From NCBI RefSeq assembly GCF_964031245.1, contig NZ_OZ035017.1, forward strand, positions 837,402 through 901,401: a stretch of DNA of 64,000 nucleotides. Reading direction: 5' to 3'. The notes below the pieces were generated by a model. It was given only the letters and a program-made list of their open reading frames with translations. It was not told where the DNA came from and made no database searches. This DNA comes from Rickettsiella endosymbiont of Miltochrista miniata. GTDB lineage: Bacteria; Pseudomonadota; Gammaproteobacteria; Diplorickettsiales; Diplorickettsiaceae. Positions 1 through 8,255 of the stretch are shown here, in pieces. The translations under genes were made by a program, and so were the position numbers. The stretch's first letter is position 1, and every line of letters begins with the position of its first letter.

Positions 1-2342
1 CGCGTATTGATGGCGAATTGCTCGAATTGGATCAAGTGCCAGCTTTAAAACCTAAACAAAAGCATAACATCGATGTGGTCGTGGATAGACTGAAAATAAA
101 ACCCGATCATCGTTTACGCTTGAGTGAATCTTTAGCTACCGCGGCGGCCTTGAGCGAAGGTTTAGTGACAGTGATCGTCCAAGATGAGGCAGGAAAAACT
201 AAGCAAGAATTGATTTTTTCTGAACGTTTTGCTTGTCCGGAGTGTGGTTATAGTATTGGTGAGTTAGAACCACGCTTATTTTCTTTTAATAATCCTGCCG
301 GCGCTTGCCCACAATGCGATGGTTTAGGCCATGAAATGATTTTTGATGCGGATAAGGTGATACCGCAACCGGAGTTAAGTATCGCGCGCGGGGCTATCCG
401 CGGTTGGGATGCGCAAAATCCTTATTATTCTTTGTTGTTATCGACGTTAGCTAAGCATTATCATTTTTCTTTAGAGTCACCTTTTAATACATTGCCAGAC
501 ACGATTCAGAAAATTATTTTATATGGCAGTGGTAAAGAAGAAATAAAGTTTCACTACGAGAGTGAAAAAGGCTATGTCTATAATAAGAAAAAACCTTTTG
601 AAGGTGTGATACCGGTCATGCAGCGCCGTTATCAAGAGACCGAATCGGATTCGGTACGTGAAGATTTAGCGCGTTATTTAGCATCCAAACCGTGTACTAG
701 TTGCCATGGTACGCGGCTCAATATCGCTGCTCGGCATGTTTTTATTGCGGATAAAGCGATTACCGATTGGGTGGCTTTACCACTGGATAAATTAAAAGAA
801 TTATTTGAAAAATTAAATTTGTCTGGTCAACGTGCCAAGATTGCTTTGCGTTTACAAAAAGAAATTATTGATCGTTTAAATTTTTTAATTGATGTCGGTT
901 TAAATTATCTATCATTGGACAGGAGTGCCGATACCTTATCCGGCGGCGAGTCGCAGCGGATACGTTTAGCCAGCCAAATTGGTTCAGGTTTAGTGGGTGT
1001 GATGTATATCCTTGATGAGCCATCGATAGGATTACATCAGCGCGATAATGGCCGTTTGTTAAGTACGTTGCTGAGGTTGCGTGATTTAGGTAATACCGTG
1101 ATCGTCGTCGAACACGATGAAGAAGCGATCCGCCATGCGGATTATGTGGTGGATATGGGACCGGGTGCGGGTGTGCATGGCGGTCGTGTAATTGCCCAAG
1201 GCTCACCGGCGGCGATTATGCGCAATCCAAATTCGTTAACGGGTCAGTATTTATCCGGCCAGCGACGTATCGAATGTCCTAAAAAAAGACTTAAATTTGA
1301 TAAAAATCACATCATCAAACTATTAGGTGCGAGCGGTAATAACTTAAAAGATCTCGATGTTGAAATTCCGCTGGGTTTAATGACCTGCATTACCGGCGTA
1401 TCCGGTTCTGGAAAGTCAACGCTGATTAATGACACCTTGTATCCACTCGCGGCTAAAAAATTAAATGCAGCTATTTTGCCACAAGCGGCGCCGTATCAAT
1501 CGATTACCGGTTTAGAGCAATTGGATAAAGTGATCGATATTGATCAAAGTCCTATCGGCCGTACGCCGCGATCCAATCCTGCTACCTATATTGGTTTGTT
1601 TACACCGATACGCGAATTATTTGCCGCCACGCCGGAAGCCCGTTCACGCGGTTACAGTGCCGGACGCTTTAGCTTTAATGTGAAGGGAGGGCGTTGTGAA
1701 GCCTGTGAAGGTGATGGTGTACTTAAAGTAGAAATGCATTTCCTAGCCGATGTGTATGTACAATGCGATGTATGTAAAGGCCAGCGTTATAATCGTGAAA
1801 CCTTGGAGATACGTTATAAAGGAAAAAATATCTATCAAATTTTAGAAATGACGGTAGAAGAAGCGCATGAGTTTTTTAATCCGGTGCCGGTGCTGGCCCG
1901 AAAATTACATACCTTGATCGAAGTAGGCCTCGGTTATTTACACCTGGGTCAAAGTGCGCCCACTTTATCTGGAGGCGAAGCACAACGCGTCAAGCTGGCT
2001 AAAGAGTTAAGTAAACGCGACACCGGTCATACCTTGTATATTCTGGATGAACCCACCACCGGTTTACACTTTTATGATATTGAGCAGCTATTGAAGGTGT
2101 TATATCGGTTGCGTGAGCGAGGTAATACGGTGGTGGTGATCGAACATAATCTGGATGTGATTAAAACCGCGGATTGGATTATTGATCTTGGTCCAGAGGG
2201 AGGCAGCAAGGGTGGCGAGATCGTGTGTGTCGGTACACCGGAACAAGTCGCAAAGCAACCCACTTCTTATACCGGCCAATATTTAAAACCCTTATTAGGT
2301 AAACGCAGTTTATCGAGTGAAGATGGCAGTCGCCATGGTTAA
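1..2342 (+). CDS. uvrA: UvrABC excinuclease subunit A (5' truncated by window edge)
   Basis: UvrA is the DNA-damage sensor of nucleotide excision repair; it dimerises, loads UvrB at lesions and acts in the cytoplasm. The open frame runs from base 3 without a start, so the TTG at 18 is not the real start and roughly the first 170 residues of a normal 940-residue UvrA lie outside the window. Visible are a first zinc module (CPECGY, then CPQCDGLG), the ABC signature [14 protein letters not shown], Walker [12 protein letters not shown], the second-domain Walker [14 protein letters not shown], a second zinc module (CEACEGDG with CDVCKGQR), the signature [15 protein letters not shown] and Walker [12 protein letters not shown]. 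Both ATPase halves look intact. It is followed directly by dispersed repeats, and no other excision gene is adjacent. Confidence 0.97.
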   Translation, partial: RIDGELLELDQVPALKPKQKHNIDVVVDRLKIKPDHRLRLSESLATAAALSEGLVTVIVQDEAGKTKQELIFSERFACPECGYSIGELEPRLFSFNNPAGACPQCDGLGHEMIFDADKVIPQPELSIARGAIRGWDAQNPYYSLLLSTLAKHYHFSLESPFNTLPDTIQKIILYGSGKEEIKFHYESEKGYVYNKKKPFEGVIPVMQRRYQETESDSVREDLARYLASKPCTSCHGTRLNIAARHVFIADKAITDWVALPLDKLKELFEKLNLSGQRAKIALRLQKEIIDRLNFLIDVGLNYLSLDRSADTLSGGESQRIRLASQIGSGLVGVMYILDEPSIGLHQRDNGRLLSTLLRLRDLGNTVIVVEHDEEAIRHADYVVDMGPGAGVHGGRVIAQGSPAAIMRNPNSLTGQYLSGQRRIECPKKRLKFDKNHIIKLLGASGNNLKDLDVEIPLGLMTCITGVSGSGKSTLINDTLYPLAAKKLNAAILPQAAPYQSITGLEQLDKVIDIDQSPIGRTPRSNPATYIGLFTPIRELFAATPEARSRGYSAGRFSFNVKGGRCEACEGDGVLKVEMHFLADVYVQCDVCKGQRYNRETLEIRYKGKNIYQILEMTVEEAHEFFNPVPVLARKLHTLIEVGLGYLHLGQSAPTLSGGEAQRVKLAKELSKRDTGHTLYILDEPTTGLHFYDIEQLLKVLYRLRERGNTVVVIEHNLDVIKTADWIIDLGPEGGSKGGEIVCVGTPEQVAKQPTSYTGQYLKPLLGKRSLSSEDGSRHG

Positions 2343-2348
2343 GGTTTC

Positions 2349-2434
2349 CGTCATTGTGAGCGCGTAAAATATTAATCGCATTAGCGCGTAAAATATTAAT
2401 CGTCATTGCGAGCGCCGCAGGCGCGCGGCAATCT
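2349..2434. repeat. Palindromic repeat family A, composite copy
   Basis: A full copy (2399-2434) of the dispersed palindrome that starts CGTCATTGCGAGCGC and ends GCGCGCGGCAATC is preceded by two degenerate partial units ending in TAAAATATTAATCG. The same composite pattern recurs at 3286, 7076 and 37711. Confidence 0.85.
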
Positions 2435-2466
2435 AAAAAAAACCCCTAGAACAGGGGTTTTTTAAC
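2435..2466 (-). terminator. Rho-independent terminator of barrel gene 1
   Basis: The stem AACCCCT/AGGGGTT around the loop AGAAC has A-runs on one side and T-runs on the other, so it can stop transcription in both directions. It lies 28 bases past the stop of the gene at 2494-3168. Near-identical copies follow the next three barrel genes. Confidence 0.8.
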
Positions 2467-2493
2467 AAACAGAGGTTGGTTTAAACTAAGGAA

Positions 2494-3168
2494 TTAACCA
2501 AAGCTGTAACCAAGACCGACAGCAACAAAATCAATATTGCCTGGCTTGTTTCTTCCTAAAGGTTGGATGTGTGTCCAAGAAGTGTCAACAAACATGTTCG
2601 GTGTGATGTCGTAACTAACACCAACTGCCGCTTCAGGAGCCCATTTATGCTTAGCAATAGCGTTTTTGTTGAGCAGTGTAGTATGAGGGCCAGTATCACA
2701 TTTATTATCGATGCTGGTGGTGACATAAGCCACACCTAATTTTCCGTATACATTGAACTTGTCATTAATGGGGTAAATACCTTTACCAACTAAGTCAATA
2801 GCACTTTGTGAAATGCTAGATGAACCATTAATTGCTGTGCCACCGGTGGGTCCTTTGGTGGGCGTATATAGTAAACCATCAAACTTCTTTTTGCCGAGTT
2901 GTAGGTAACCCATTTCCACGGCCCAGTTTGGGCTAAATTGGTAACCTATCCCCAAACGACCGGCTAAATTTCTGCCAGATGCAGAAAGCTTGTCGTTCAC
3001 ATTAAAGAGTGCTTTTCCGTCTGACGTGTTAATAGGGCTAAGAGCGGTTTTATTTTTAGCGTAACCTAATTGGCCGGTGACATAAACGCCATTAGCGGTT
3101 GCGTTAGCAGCCATCATACCGAGCGCCGAAACGCCTAATACGGTAGCCGTCATGATTTGTTTAAACAT
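2494..3168 (-). CDS. Outer-membrane beta-barrel protein 1 (tandem family)
   Basis: This 224-residue protein is predicted to be exported and inserted in the outer membrane as a small (about eight-stranded) barrel of the OMP_b-brl type. It has a signal peptide (MFKQIMTATVLGVSALGMM followed by AANATANG), then a first strand GVYVTGQLGYA, alternating aromatic strands such as GYQFSPNWAVEMGYLQLG, and a C-terminal strand closing in GLGYSFG. The start is fixed by a GAGG site 11 bases upstream. It belongs to an array of nine minus-strand paralogues in this window, six of them contiguous. Signal peptides and strands are conserved while the predicted surface loops differ, as expected for host-exposed porin or adhesin paralogues. 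The exact function is not recognisable. Confidence 0.85.
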   Translation of the reverse strand: MFKQIMTATVLGVSALGMMAANATANGVYVTGQLGYAKNKTALSPINTSDGKALFNVNDKLSASGRNLAGRLGIGYQFSPNWAVEMGYLQLGKKKFDGLLYTPTKGPTGGTAINGSSSISQSAIDLVGKGIYPINDKFNVYGKLGVAYVTTSIDNKCDTGPHTTLLNKNAIAKHKWAPEAAVGVSYDITPNMFVDTSWTHIQPLGRNKPGNIDFVAVGLGYSFG

Positions 3169-3192
3169 ATTATTATTTTCCTCAAATGGATT

Positions 3193-3244
3193 GTTTTACT
3201 AGTTAAACAGGCTCTTATTTACCATTCGTATAAATAGTTGTCAA
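3193..3244 (-). promoter_or_regulatory. Promoter and leader palindrome of barrel gene 1
   Basis: On the minus strand TTGACA (3239-3244) is followed after 17 bases by TAAATA (3216-3221). Just downstream, 3193-3208 is a 16-base near-palindrome (GTTTTACTAGTTAAAC, one mismatched pair) starting at about +1 of the transcript. Confidence 0.7.
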
Positions 3245-3285
3245 CTTTCTTATCCATGAAATGAATAAGAAGGGTAATGCTAACT

Positions 3286-3346
3286 CGTCATTGTGAGCGC
3301 TAAAAAGTATTGATCGTCATTGCGAGCGCGCAGCGCGCGGCAATCT
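3286..3346. repeat. Palindromic repeat family A, composite copy
   Basis: A partial unit (CGTCATTGTGAGCGC followed by an AT-rich linker) at 3286-3314 precedes a complete palindrome at 3315-3346. It sits between the promoter of barrel gene 1 and the terminator of barrel gene 2. Confidence 0.85.
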
Positions 3347-3347
3347 A

Positions 3348-3377
3348 TAAAAAAAACCCCTAGAACAGGGGTTTTTT
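3348..3377 (-). terminator. Rho-independent terminator of barrel gene 2
   Basis: The same AACCCCT-AGAAC-AGGGGTT hairpin as at 2435, flanked by A and T runs, 33 bases past the stop of the 3410-4126 gene. Confidence 0.8.
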
Positions 3378-3409
3378 AACATACCAGAAGTTGGTTTAAA
3401 CTGAAGGAA

Positions 3410-4126
3410 TTAACCGAAGCTGTAACCAAGACCAACTGTCGCAAAATCGATGTTGCTAGGTTTGTTTTTACCGATGGGTTGAATGTGTGTAAAGGACGTA
3501 TCAATAAAGACATTAGGAGTAATGTCGTAGGTTAGACCTATACCTGCTTCAGGAGCCCAATTGTGTTTAGCAATCGGAGCGATTACAGAGGTAGCTTCTC
3601 CATTTATTTTGGCACTATCTCCACTTACGCTGCTGACTACATAAGCCATACCCGCTTTAGCATAGACATTGAATTTATCATTAATGGGAATAATACCTTT
3701 ACCTACCACATCAAAAGCATGTTGCTTAAGCGTAACAACTTGGGTTGATTTTTTTGTAATAACTGGATAAGGATAAACTTCTGCTGTAGTAGTGTTGGAG
3801 ATGCCGATACTAGAAGTTTCTTTACTTAATTGTAAATAACCTAATTCCACTGCCCAATTGGGTGTGAATTGATAACCAATCGCTAACCGACCCATTAGGT
3901 TTTTTGCAGAAGTTTCAGGCTTTCCAAAACTGACGTCTGACTGAGCATTAACAAAGCCCCCAAAAATGGGTTGAATGGATTGAAAGCCTTGCGCACTGGT
4001 AAGATTAGCTCTGTGTGCATAGCCGACTTGTCCAGTGACATAAACTCCATTCGATGTAGCATTAGCAGCCATCATACCCAGCGCCGAAACGCCTAATACG
4101 CTTACTGTGATTATTTTTTTAAACAT
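3410..4126 (-). CDS. Outer-membrane beta-barrel protein 2 (tandem family)
   Basis: A 238-residue paralogue with signal peptide MFKKIITVSVLGVSALGMM and mature start SNGVYVTGQVGYA. Its barrel strands include AIGYQFTPNWAVELGYLQL, the periplasmic-turn segment PINDKFNVYAKAGMAYV and the terminal strand TVGLGYSFG. It is closest to barrels 3 and 4: they share APEAGIGLTYDITPNVFID and a C-terminal half that is almost interchangeable, while the loop around residues 95-135 is variable and rich in Thr, Val and Lys. It has its own promoter and terminator and is not in an operon with its neighbours. No charged functional motif is visible beyond the fold. Confidence 0.85.
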   Translation of the reverse strand: MFKKIITVSVLGVSALGMMAANATSNGVYVTGQVGYAHRANLTSAQGFQSIQPIFGGFVNAQSDVSFGKPETSAKNLMGRLAIGYQFTPNWAVELGYLQLSKETSSIGISNTTTAEVYPYPVITKKSTQVVTLKQHAFDVVGKGIIPINDKFNVYAKAGMAYVVSSVSGDSAKINGEATSVIAPIAKHNWAPEAGIGLTYDITPNVFIDTSFTHIQPIGKNKPSNIDFATVGLGYSFG

Positions 4127-4146
4127 ATTTTTATTTTCCTCGTAAG

Positions 4147-4198
4147 GTTCAACTAGTTAAACAGGCCCTTATTTATCATTCGTATAAATAGTTGTCAA
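4147..4198 (-). promoter_or_regulatory. Promoter and leader palindrome of barrel gene 2
   Basis: TTGACA (4193-4198), a 17-base spacer and TAAATA (4170-4175) on the minus strand. The palindrome-like GTTCAACTAGTTAAAC at 4147-4162 lies between the predicted transcription start and the ribosome site. Confidence 0.7.
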
Positions 4199-4202
4199 CT
4201 TT

Positions 4203-4258
4203 CTTATCAATTTAATTGATATATCTGAGTAAAATTGGCTTAAAAGCGGGTTTTTGCC
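4203..4258. repeat. Duplicated intergenic segment, copy 1
   Basis: About 52 bases beginning TATCAATTTAATTGATATAT recur nearly unchanged at 5121-5174. The spacing of about 920 bases equals one gene plus spacer and marks a recent tandem duplication of the barrel unit. Confidence 0.75.
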
Positions 4259-4287
4259 AAAAAAAACCCCTAGAACAGGGGTTTTTT
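4258..4287 (-). terminator. Rho-independent terminator of barrel gene 3
   Basis: AACCCCT-AGAAC-AGGGGTT hairpin followed on the minus strand by a T-run, 32 bases after the stop of the 4319-5041 gene. Confidence 0.8.
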
Positions 4288-4318
4288 AACATACAGAACG
4301 TTGGTTTAAACTCAGGAA

Positions 4319-5041
4319 TTAACCGAAGCTGTAACCAATACCAACCGTCGCAAAGTCAATATTTGCCGGCTTGTTTTTGCCGATGGGTTGAATGTGTGTA
4401 AAGGACGTATCTATAAAGACATTAGGAGTAATGTCGTAGGTCAGACCTATCCCGGCTTCAGGAGCCCAGTTGTTTTTGCTAAATACGGCTGTTGCTGGTT
4501 TACCTTGGTATTGCATATCACCCTTACTTTTTACGGTAGTGGTTAAGTAAGCCATACCGGCTTTAGCGTACACATTGAATTTGTCGGAGATAGGATAAAT
4601 ACCTTTACCAACGATATCAAATGCATGCTGATTAATGGTAATAGCTTCTTTTGCAACGATAGTGGTGGTTGTTACATCAACAGGAACAATCACAGGATCG
4701 CCGTGTATGATAAAAGGTGAAACAACATACTCAGTTGTAGTGCTTGTATTACTCATTAAAAGATTAGACTTTTGTTGACCAAATTGTGTATAGCCTAATT
4801 CAGCTGCCCAGTTTTTAGTGAATTGATAACCAATCGCTAAACGACCTGCGATGCTACCTCTGGCTGCTTTTTTGTCTTTGCCAACGGTAAGATCAGAAGG
4901 TAAACCGGTAAATTTATTACCAGTATGCGGCGCATAGCCTACTTGGCCATCCACATAGAAACCATTGGTGGTTGCATTAGCAGCCATCATACCCAGCGCC
5001 GAAACGCCTAGTACGCTTACTGCGATTATTCTTTTAATCAT
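4319..5041 (-). CDS. Outer-membrane beta-barrel protein 3 (tandem family)
   Basis: A 240-residue paralogue with signal peptide MIKRIIAVSVLGVSALGMM and mature N-terminus TTNGFYVDGQVGYA. The conserved barrel blocks are LAIGYQFTKNWAAELGYTQFG, QHAFDIVGKGIYPISDKFN and the C-terminal VGIGYSFG. The variable loop at residues 85-130 is unusually rich in Val and Thr (PVIVPVDVTTTTIV) and longer than in barrels 1, 5 and 6. The C-terminal 60 residues are almost identical to barrel 2, so the two could recombine. Expression from its own conserved promoter suggests the copies are regulated in parallel. Confidence 0.85.
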   Translation of the reverse strand: MIKRIIAVSVLGVSALGMMAANATTNGFYVDGQVGYAPHTGNKFTGLPSDLTVGKDKKAARGSIAGRLAIGYQFTKNWAAELGYTQFGQQKSNLLMSNTSTTTEYVVSPFIIHGDPVIVPVDVTTTTIVAKEAITINQHAFDIVGKGIYPISDKFNVYAKAGMAYLTTTVKSKGDMQYQGKPATAVFSKNNWAPEAGIGLTYDITPNVFIDTSFTHIQPIGKNKPANIDFATVGIGYSFG

Positions 5042-5062
5042 ATTATTATTTTCCTCGTAAGT

Positions 5063-5114
5063 ATTTAACTAGTTAAACAGGCTCTTATTTATCATTTGTA
5101 TAAATAGCTGTCAA
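5063..5114 (-). promoter_or_regulatory. Promoter and leader palindrome of barrel gene 3
   Basis: The minus-strand -35 box reads TTGACA (5109-5114); TAAATA (5086-5091) follows after 17 bases. The leader palindrome ATTTAACTAGTTAAAC occupies 5063-5078. Confidence 0.7.
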
Positions 5115-5120
5115 CTTTCT

Positions 5121-5174
5121 TATCAATTTAATTGATATATCTGAGTAAAATGAGCCTAAAAGCGAGTTTTTGCC
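5121..5174. repeat. Duplicated intergenic segment, copy 2
   Basis: Second copy of the segment at 4203-4258, differing at only a few positions. It sits immediately upstream of the promoter of barrel gene 3. Confidence 0.75.
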
Positions 5175-5203
5175 AAAAAAAAACCCCTAGAATAGGGGTT
5201 TTT
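5174..5203 (-). terminator. Rho-independent terminator of barrel gene 4
   Basis: The hairpin AACCCCT-AGAAT-AGGGGTT with flanking A and T runs lies 30 bases past the stop of the 5233-5928 gene. The loop differs by one base from the upstream copies. Confidence 0.8.
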
Positions 5204-5232
5204 CAACAAACAGTTTGGTTTAAAGCGAGGGA

Positions 5233-5928
5233 TTAACCGAAGCTGTAACCAATACCTACTGCAGCAAAGTCTATATTGCGCGGCTTGTTTTTACCCATAG
5301 GTTGAATATGAGTAATGGAGGTATCAATGAACACGTTCGAAGTCACGTTATACGTGAAACCAAGACCGGCTTCAGGCGCCCAGTTGTGTTTAGCAATTGG
5401 AGCCATAAGGCTATGTTTAGCTTTATCATTTACTTTATCACCTTTCACGTCGGTGACTAAGTAAGCCATACCGGCTTTTGCGTAGACATTGAATTTATCA
5501 TTAATGGGATAAATACCTTTACCTACCACATCAAAAGCATGTTGGTTAATGGTGATTTCTTGAGTGCTAACGGTATTCTTTACAAAAGTTTGCGGTGCAT
5601 CCATTGGCACAATATTCGCCATACCTGGAATTAGCATAGACGCGCTAGACTTTTGTTGGCCTAATTGTAAGTAACCTAATTCAGCTGCCCAATGGGGAGT
5701 GAATTGATAACCTATCGCGATACGACCGGCTAAGTCCTTTTTGAGTGACTTTTTATCTTTGCCGAAGGTGACATCAGATTCAAGGCCTTTAGCGGCTTGG
5801 AATTGATTCCCGGTATTGGCAATGCCTAGTTGTCCCGTTACATAGACTCCATTTGATGTTGCATTAGCAGCCATCATACCGAGCGCCGAAACGCCTAATA
5901 CGCTTGCTGCGATTATTCTTTTAAACAT
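5233..5928 (-). CDS. Outer-membrane beta-barrel protein 4 (tandem family)
   Basis: A 231-residue paralogue: signal peptide MFKRIIAASVLGVSALGMM, first strand GVYVTGQLGIA, strands IAIGYQFTPHWAAELGYLQLG and FNVYAKAGMAYLVTDV, closing strand VGIGYSFG. The segment FGKDKKSLKKDLAGR resembles the GKDKKAARGSIAGR block of barrel 3, which makes these two close sisters. The loop at residues 80-110 carries Met-rich sequence (SASMLIPGMANIVPMDAP) not seen in other members. Its leader palindrome is perfect, whereas barrels 1 to 3 have mismatched versions. Confidence 0.85.
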   Translation of the reverse strand: MFKRIIAASVLGVSALGMMAANATSNGVYVTGQLGIANTGNQFQAAKGLESDVTFGKDKKSLKKDLAGRIAIGYQFTPHWAAELGYLQLGQQKSSASMLIPGMANIVPMDAPQTFVKNTVSTQEITINQHAFDVVGKGIYPINDKFNVYAKAGMAYLVTDVKGDKVNDKAKHSLMAPIAKHNWAPEAGLGFTYNVTSNVFIDTSITHIQPMGKNKPRNIDFAAVGIGYSFG

Positions 5929-5950
5929 ATTATTATTTTCCTCTTAATAA

Positions 5951-6004
5951 GTTTAACTAGTTAAACTGATGAACTTGTATATCATTTGGTCAAAATACTA
6001 TCAA
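5951..6004 (-). promoter_or_regulatory. Promoter and perfect leader palindrome of barrel gene 4
   Basis: Minus-strand TTGATA (5999-6004), 17 bases, TATACA (5976-5981). GTTTAACTAGTTAAAC at 5951-5966 is a perfect 16-base palindrome. Promoter boxes differ from the TTGACA/TAAATA of barrels 1-3, but the layout is the same. Confidence 0.65.
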
Positions 6005-6108
6005 TATGTTTTTATGAATAATGAGCGAAAATAGGGCTAAGATTGTCATCTATTTGACTACATTTACTGAAAATCCTTAAAAATAAGCCTTTTTTCAATC
6101 TGGAAAAG

Positions 6109-6134
6109 AAAAACCCCTTAAAAAAGGGGTTTTA
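6109..6134 (-). terminator. Rho-independent terminator of barrel gene 5
   Basis: AAAACCCCTT and AAGGGGTTTT arms around a short A-rich loop, 25 bases downstream of the stop of the 6159-6845 gene. Confidence 0.75.
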
Positions 6135-6158
6135 TGGAGCTAGGGATTAAACGAAGGT

Positions 6159-6845
6159 TTAACCGAAGTTGTAGCCAAGACCGACGGCAACAAAATCAAT
6201 GTTACCCGGTTTATCGCTTCCTAAAGGTTGGATGTGTGTCCATGAAGTGTCGACTGACACGTTGGGCGTGATGTCATAGCTCACACCTAAGGCCACTTCA
6301 GGCGCGAACTTGTGTTTGTTCAAATTCGCGTTTTTGTTTAAGTCTGCTGTCACCTCAGGTTTGGAATCAGTTCCAGCTATTTTTCCTTCCACGTCAGTGG
6401 TTAAGTAAGCAACACCGACTTTACCGTACAGGTTAACATTGGTACTCATAGGAACGATGCCTTTGCCCACTAAATCAATGGCATTTTGATGGAGTGAGAG
6501 CGTGTCATTGCGATGATCTTTTGCAATGGTACCATCTACTTTTTTACTACCTAAGTATAGGTAACCGGTTTCAACGGCAAAGTTTTGATTAAATTGATAA
6601 CCCAAAGCAATACGACCCGCTAAGCCATTGTTTGCCAAGTTGCTATCTTTAGCGTTGTTAGCGGTAAAGTTGAAATCAGCCGGTGTGTTTTTGTTGATAT
6701 CTGCAAAATTGGTTTTGCTGCCCATATGCGTATTCGCATAACCGAGCTGACCGGTGACATACACGCCGGGTGCTGCGGCATTGGCTGCCATCACCGTCAA
6801 TGCAGAAACACCTAACACGGTAGTACATAGAACTTTTTTAAACAT
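6159..6845 (-). CDS. Outer-membrane beta-barrel protein 5 (tandem family)
   Basis: A 228-residue paralogue of a second subgroup shared with barrel 6: signal peptide MFKKVLCTTVLGVSALTVM, mature start APGVYVTGQLGYANTHMGSK and C-terminus VGLGYNFG instead of GYSFG. The barrel blocks are ALGYQFNQNFAVETGYLYLG, VNLYGKVGVAYLTTDVEGK and APEVALGVSYDITPNVSVD. Its loop near residues 45-65 is Asn-rich. The subgroup split (YSFG for barrels 1-4, YNFG for barrels 5-7) matches gene order and suggests local duplication from two ancestors. A GIY-YIG element and repeats separate it from barrel 6. Confidence 0.85.
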   Translation of the reverse strand: MFKKVLCTTVLGVSALTVMAANAAAPGVYVTGQLGYANTHMGSKTNFADINKNTPADFNFTANNAKDSNLANNGLAGRIALGYQFNQNFAVETGYLYLGSKKVDGTIAKDHRNDTLSLHQNAIDLVGKGIVPMSTNVNLYGKVGVAYLTTDVEGKIAGTDSKPEVTADLNKNANLNKHKFAPEVALGVSYDITPNVSVDTSWTHIQPLGSDKPGNIDFVAVGLGYNFG

Positions 6846-6864
6846 TATTATTTTTCTCCTAAGA

Positions 6865-6917
6865 GTTTAACTAGTTAAACGAGTGTCTATTTAACAAGCA
6901 GATTCATTTATTGTCAA
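6865..6917 (-). promoter_or_regulatory. Promoter and perfect leader palindrome of barrel gene 5
   Basis: Minus-strand TTGACA (6912-6917), an 18-base spacer and TAAATA (6888-6893). A perfect GTTTAACTAGTTAAAC lies at 6865-6880. Confidence 0.7.
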
Positions 6918-6977
6918 TGTATGTCAATAGTGAATATCTTATATAGATATAATAAAATAGATTAATTTATGATTGTG

Positions 6978-7065
6978 TCCATGGCGAGCGAATGGAATGA
7001 GCGTGGCCATCTATAGCTTCATATTTCTCATGGATTGCCGCGCGCCTTTGGCGCTCGCAATGACG
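6978..7065. repeat. Family B and family A palindromic repeats
   Basis: A family B unit (CATGGCGAGCGAATG followed by GAGCGTGGCCATC) at 6978-7011 is followed by a family A unit at 7031-7065. B differs from A mainly by ATGG/CCAT in place of ATTG/CAAT at the arms. Confidence 0.85.
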
Positions 7066-7136
7066 GTGCTCTATTCGTCATTACTGTGAGCGTGTAAAAT
7101 ATTATTCGTCATATTGTGAAAACGGAAAATATTATT

Positions 7137-7498
7137 CGTCATTGCGAGCGCGTAGCGCGTGGCAATCCAGGTAAAATACGATGTTAAAACAACCTGCAGT
7201 TTACATTGTTGCTAACAAGAAGAGGGGGACTCTATACACCGGAGTAACATCAATGCTAGCTAAAAGAGTCTATGAACATAAAAAAGGGATAATTCATGGC
7301 TTAGCTAAAAAATATCATTGTGAATTATTAGTATTTTACGAATTACACGAAACCATGGAATCAGCCATCATGAGAGAAAAACAAATTAAGGCAGGCTCTA
7401 GAAAAAAGAAGTTGCAATTGATAGAAGCGATAAACCCAAGTTGGACAGATTTATATGAAGAAATTATATAAATGGATTGCCGCGCGCTCGCAATGACG
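7137..7498 (+). mobile_element. Candidate GIY-YIG nuclease element bounded by inverted family A repeats
   Basis: The 362-base unit opens with CGTCATTGCGAGCGCG...GGCAATCCA (7137-7169) and closes with the inverted TGGATTGCC...CGCAATGACG (7473-7498). The right end equals the left end minus 7 internal bases. The only gene inside (7181-7471) starts 11 bases after the left repeat and its stop TAA lies directly before the right repeat. The tight fit suggests that repeat and gene move or spread as one unit, with the solitary A repeats as non-coding derivatives. Degenerate partial A units with AT-rich linkers (from 7076) precede it. Mobility itself is inferred. Confidence 0.6.
7181..7471 (+). CDS. Small GIY-YIG endonuclease domain protein
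   Basis: This 96-residue protein is a single GIY-YIG nuclease domain. The two signature halves are AVYIVANKK and TLYTGVT, followed by the catalytic Arg in AKRVYEHK and the metal-binding Glu in AIMREKQIK. The length is typical of the YhbQ/UPF0213-like group, which is often mislabelled as UvrC fragments. The protein is basic (KAGSRKKKLQ) and has no DNA-binding accessory domain. It lies inside inverted copies of the dispersed repeat and interrupts the barrel gene array on the opposite strand. From the family it should nick or cut DNA; a role in spreading the repeats is inference. Confidence 0.85.
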   Translation: MLKQPAVYIVANKKRGTLYTGVTSMLAKRVYEHKKGIIHGLAKKYHCELLVFYELHETMESAIMREKQIKAGSRKKKLQLIEAINPSWTDLYEEII

Positions 7499-7526
7499 AG
7501 TGGATCAATGTCATGGTAACCAAAAA

Positions 7527-7557
7527 GAAAACCCCTTGAGACAAGGGGTTTTTTTGA
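7527..7557 (-). terminator. Rho-independent terminator of barrel gene 6
   Basis: AAACCCCTTG and CAAGGGGTTT arms around a short loop, with a T-run on each strand, 22 bases past the stop of the 7579-8235 gene. Confidence 0.8.
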
Positions 7558-7578
7558 ATCTTAGGTTTAAACGAATGT

Positions 7579-8235
7579 TTAACCGAAGTTGTAACCAACA
7601 CCGACGGCAACAAAATCAATATTGCCTGGTTTGTTGTTTCCTAAAGGTTGGATGTGTGTCCATGAAGTGTCTACAGATACATTCGGCGTAATGTCGTAGC
7701 TCACACCGACGGCCGCTTCTGGCGCCCATTTGTGTTTAGCAACGTTAGCGGTACGATTTAGGTCAGTAGTAGAAGTATTTCCTGAGCCAGTAGTGGTGTT
7801 GTCAATATTGCTGGTTACATAAGCAACACCGAGTTTGCCGTAAACATTAAAGTTACTACCGAGAGGCATAATACCTTTGCCGACTAAATCAATCGCATTT
7901 TGCTGGAGTTTCAAAGTGCTTTGTGTGGTTGCACCAATTTTGCTAGTATCGACTTTTCTTTCGCCTAACTGCAGATAACCGGCTTCCACAGCAAAGTTTT
8001 GGTTAAATTGATAACCCAATGCAACACGACCGGCTAATCCATTATTGGATAGATCATTGTCTTTTGAATAATTTTGATCTGAAATAAGATCAGAAATTTG
8101 TGTTTTGCTGCCCATATGTGTATTTGCATAACCGACTTGACCGGTCACATACACGCCCGGTGCAGCAGCATTCGCAGCCATTGCACCTAATACAGAAACA
8201 GTTAACACAGTTGTGCTTAGAACTTTTTTAAACAT
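7579..8235 (-). CDS. Outer-membrane beta-barrel protein 6 (tandem family)
   Basis: A 218-residue paralogue: signal peptide MFKKVLSTTVLTVSVLGAM, mature start APGVYVTGQVGYANTHMGSK (same as barrel 5 but for one residue), strands ALGYQFNQNFAVEAGYLQLG and FNVYGKLGVAYVTSNIDN, terminal VGVGYNFG. Loop 2 (residues 85-100) and loop 3 (TTGSGNTSTTDLNRT) are Ser/Thr/Asn-rich, as in exposed loops. It is the last member of the contiguous block; upstream lies a non-family gene on the other strand. Confidence 0.85.
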   Translation of the reverse strand: MFKKVLSTTVLTVSVLGAMAANAAAPGVYVTGQVGYANTHMGSKTQISDLISDQNYSKDNDLSNNGLAGRVALGYQFNQNFAVEAGYLQLGERKVDTSKIGATTQSTLKLQQNAIDLVGKGIMPLGSNFNVYGKLGVAYVTSNIDNTTTGSGNTSTTDLNRTANVAKHKWAPEAAVGVSYDITPNVSVDTSWTHIQPLGNNKPGNIDFVAVGVGYNFG

Positions 8236-8255
8236 TGTTATTATTCTCCTGAAGA

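Noticed and set aside
18..20. TTG at 18 as the uvrA start
   Set aside because: The frame is open upstream to the window edge and encodes UvrA-like sequence; the real start lies outside.
865..1206. Open frame on the minus strand inside uvrA
   Set aside because: It lies opposite conserved ABC motifs, has no ribosome site and an unnatural His/Arg-rich composition.
7500..7691. Plus-strand open frame over the 3' end of barrel gene 6
   Set aside because: It reads through a terminator and the complement of a clear barrel gene.
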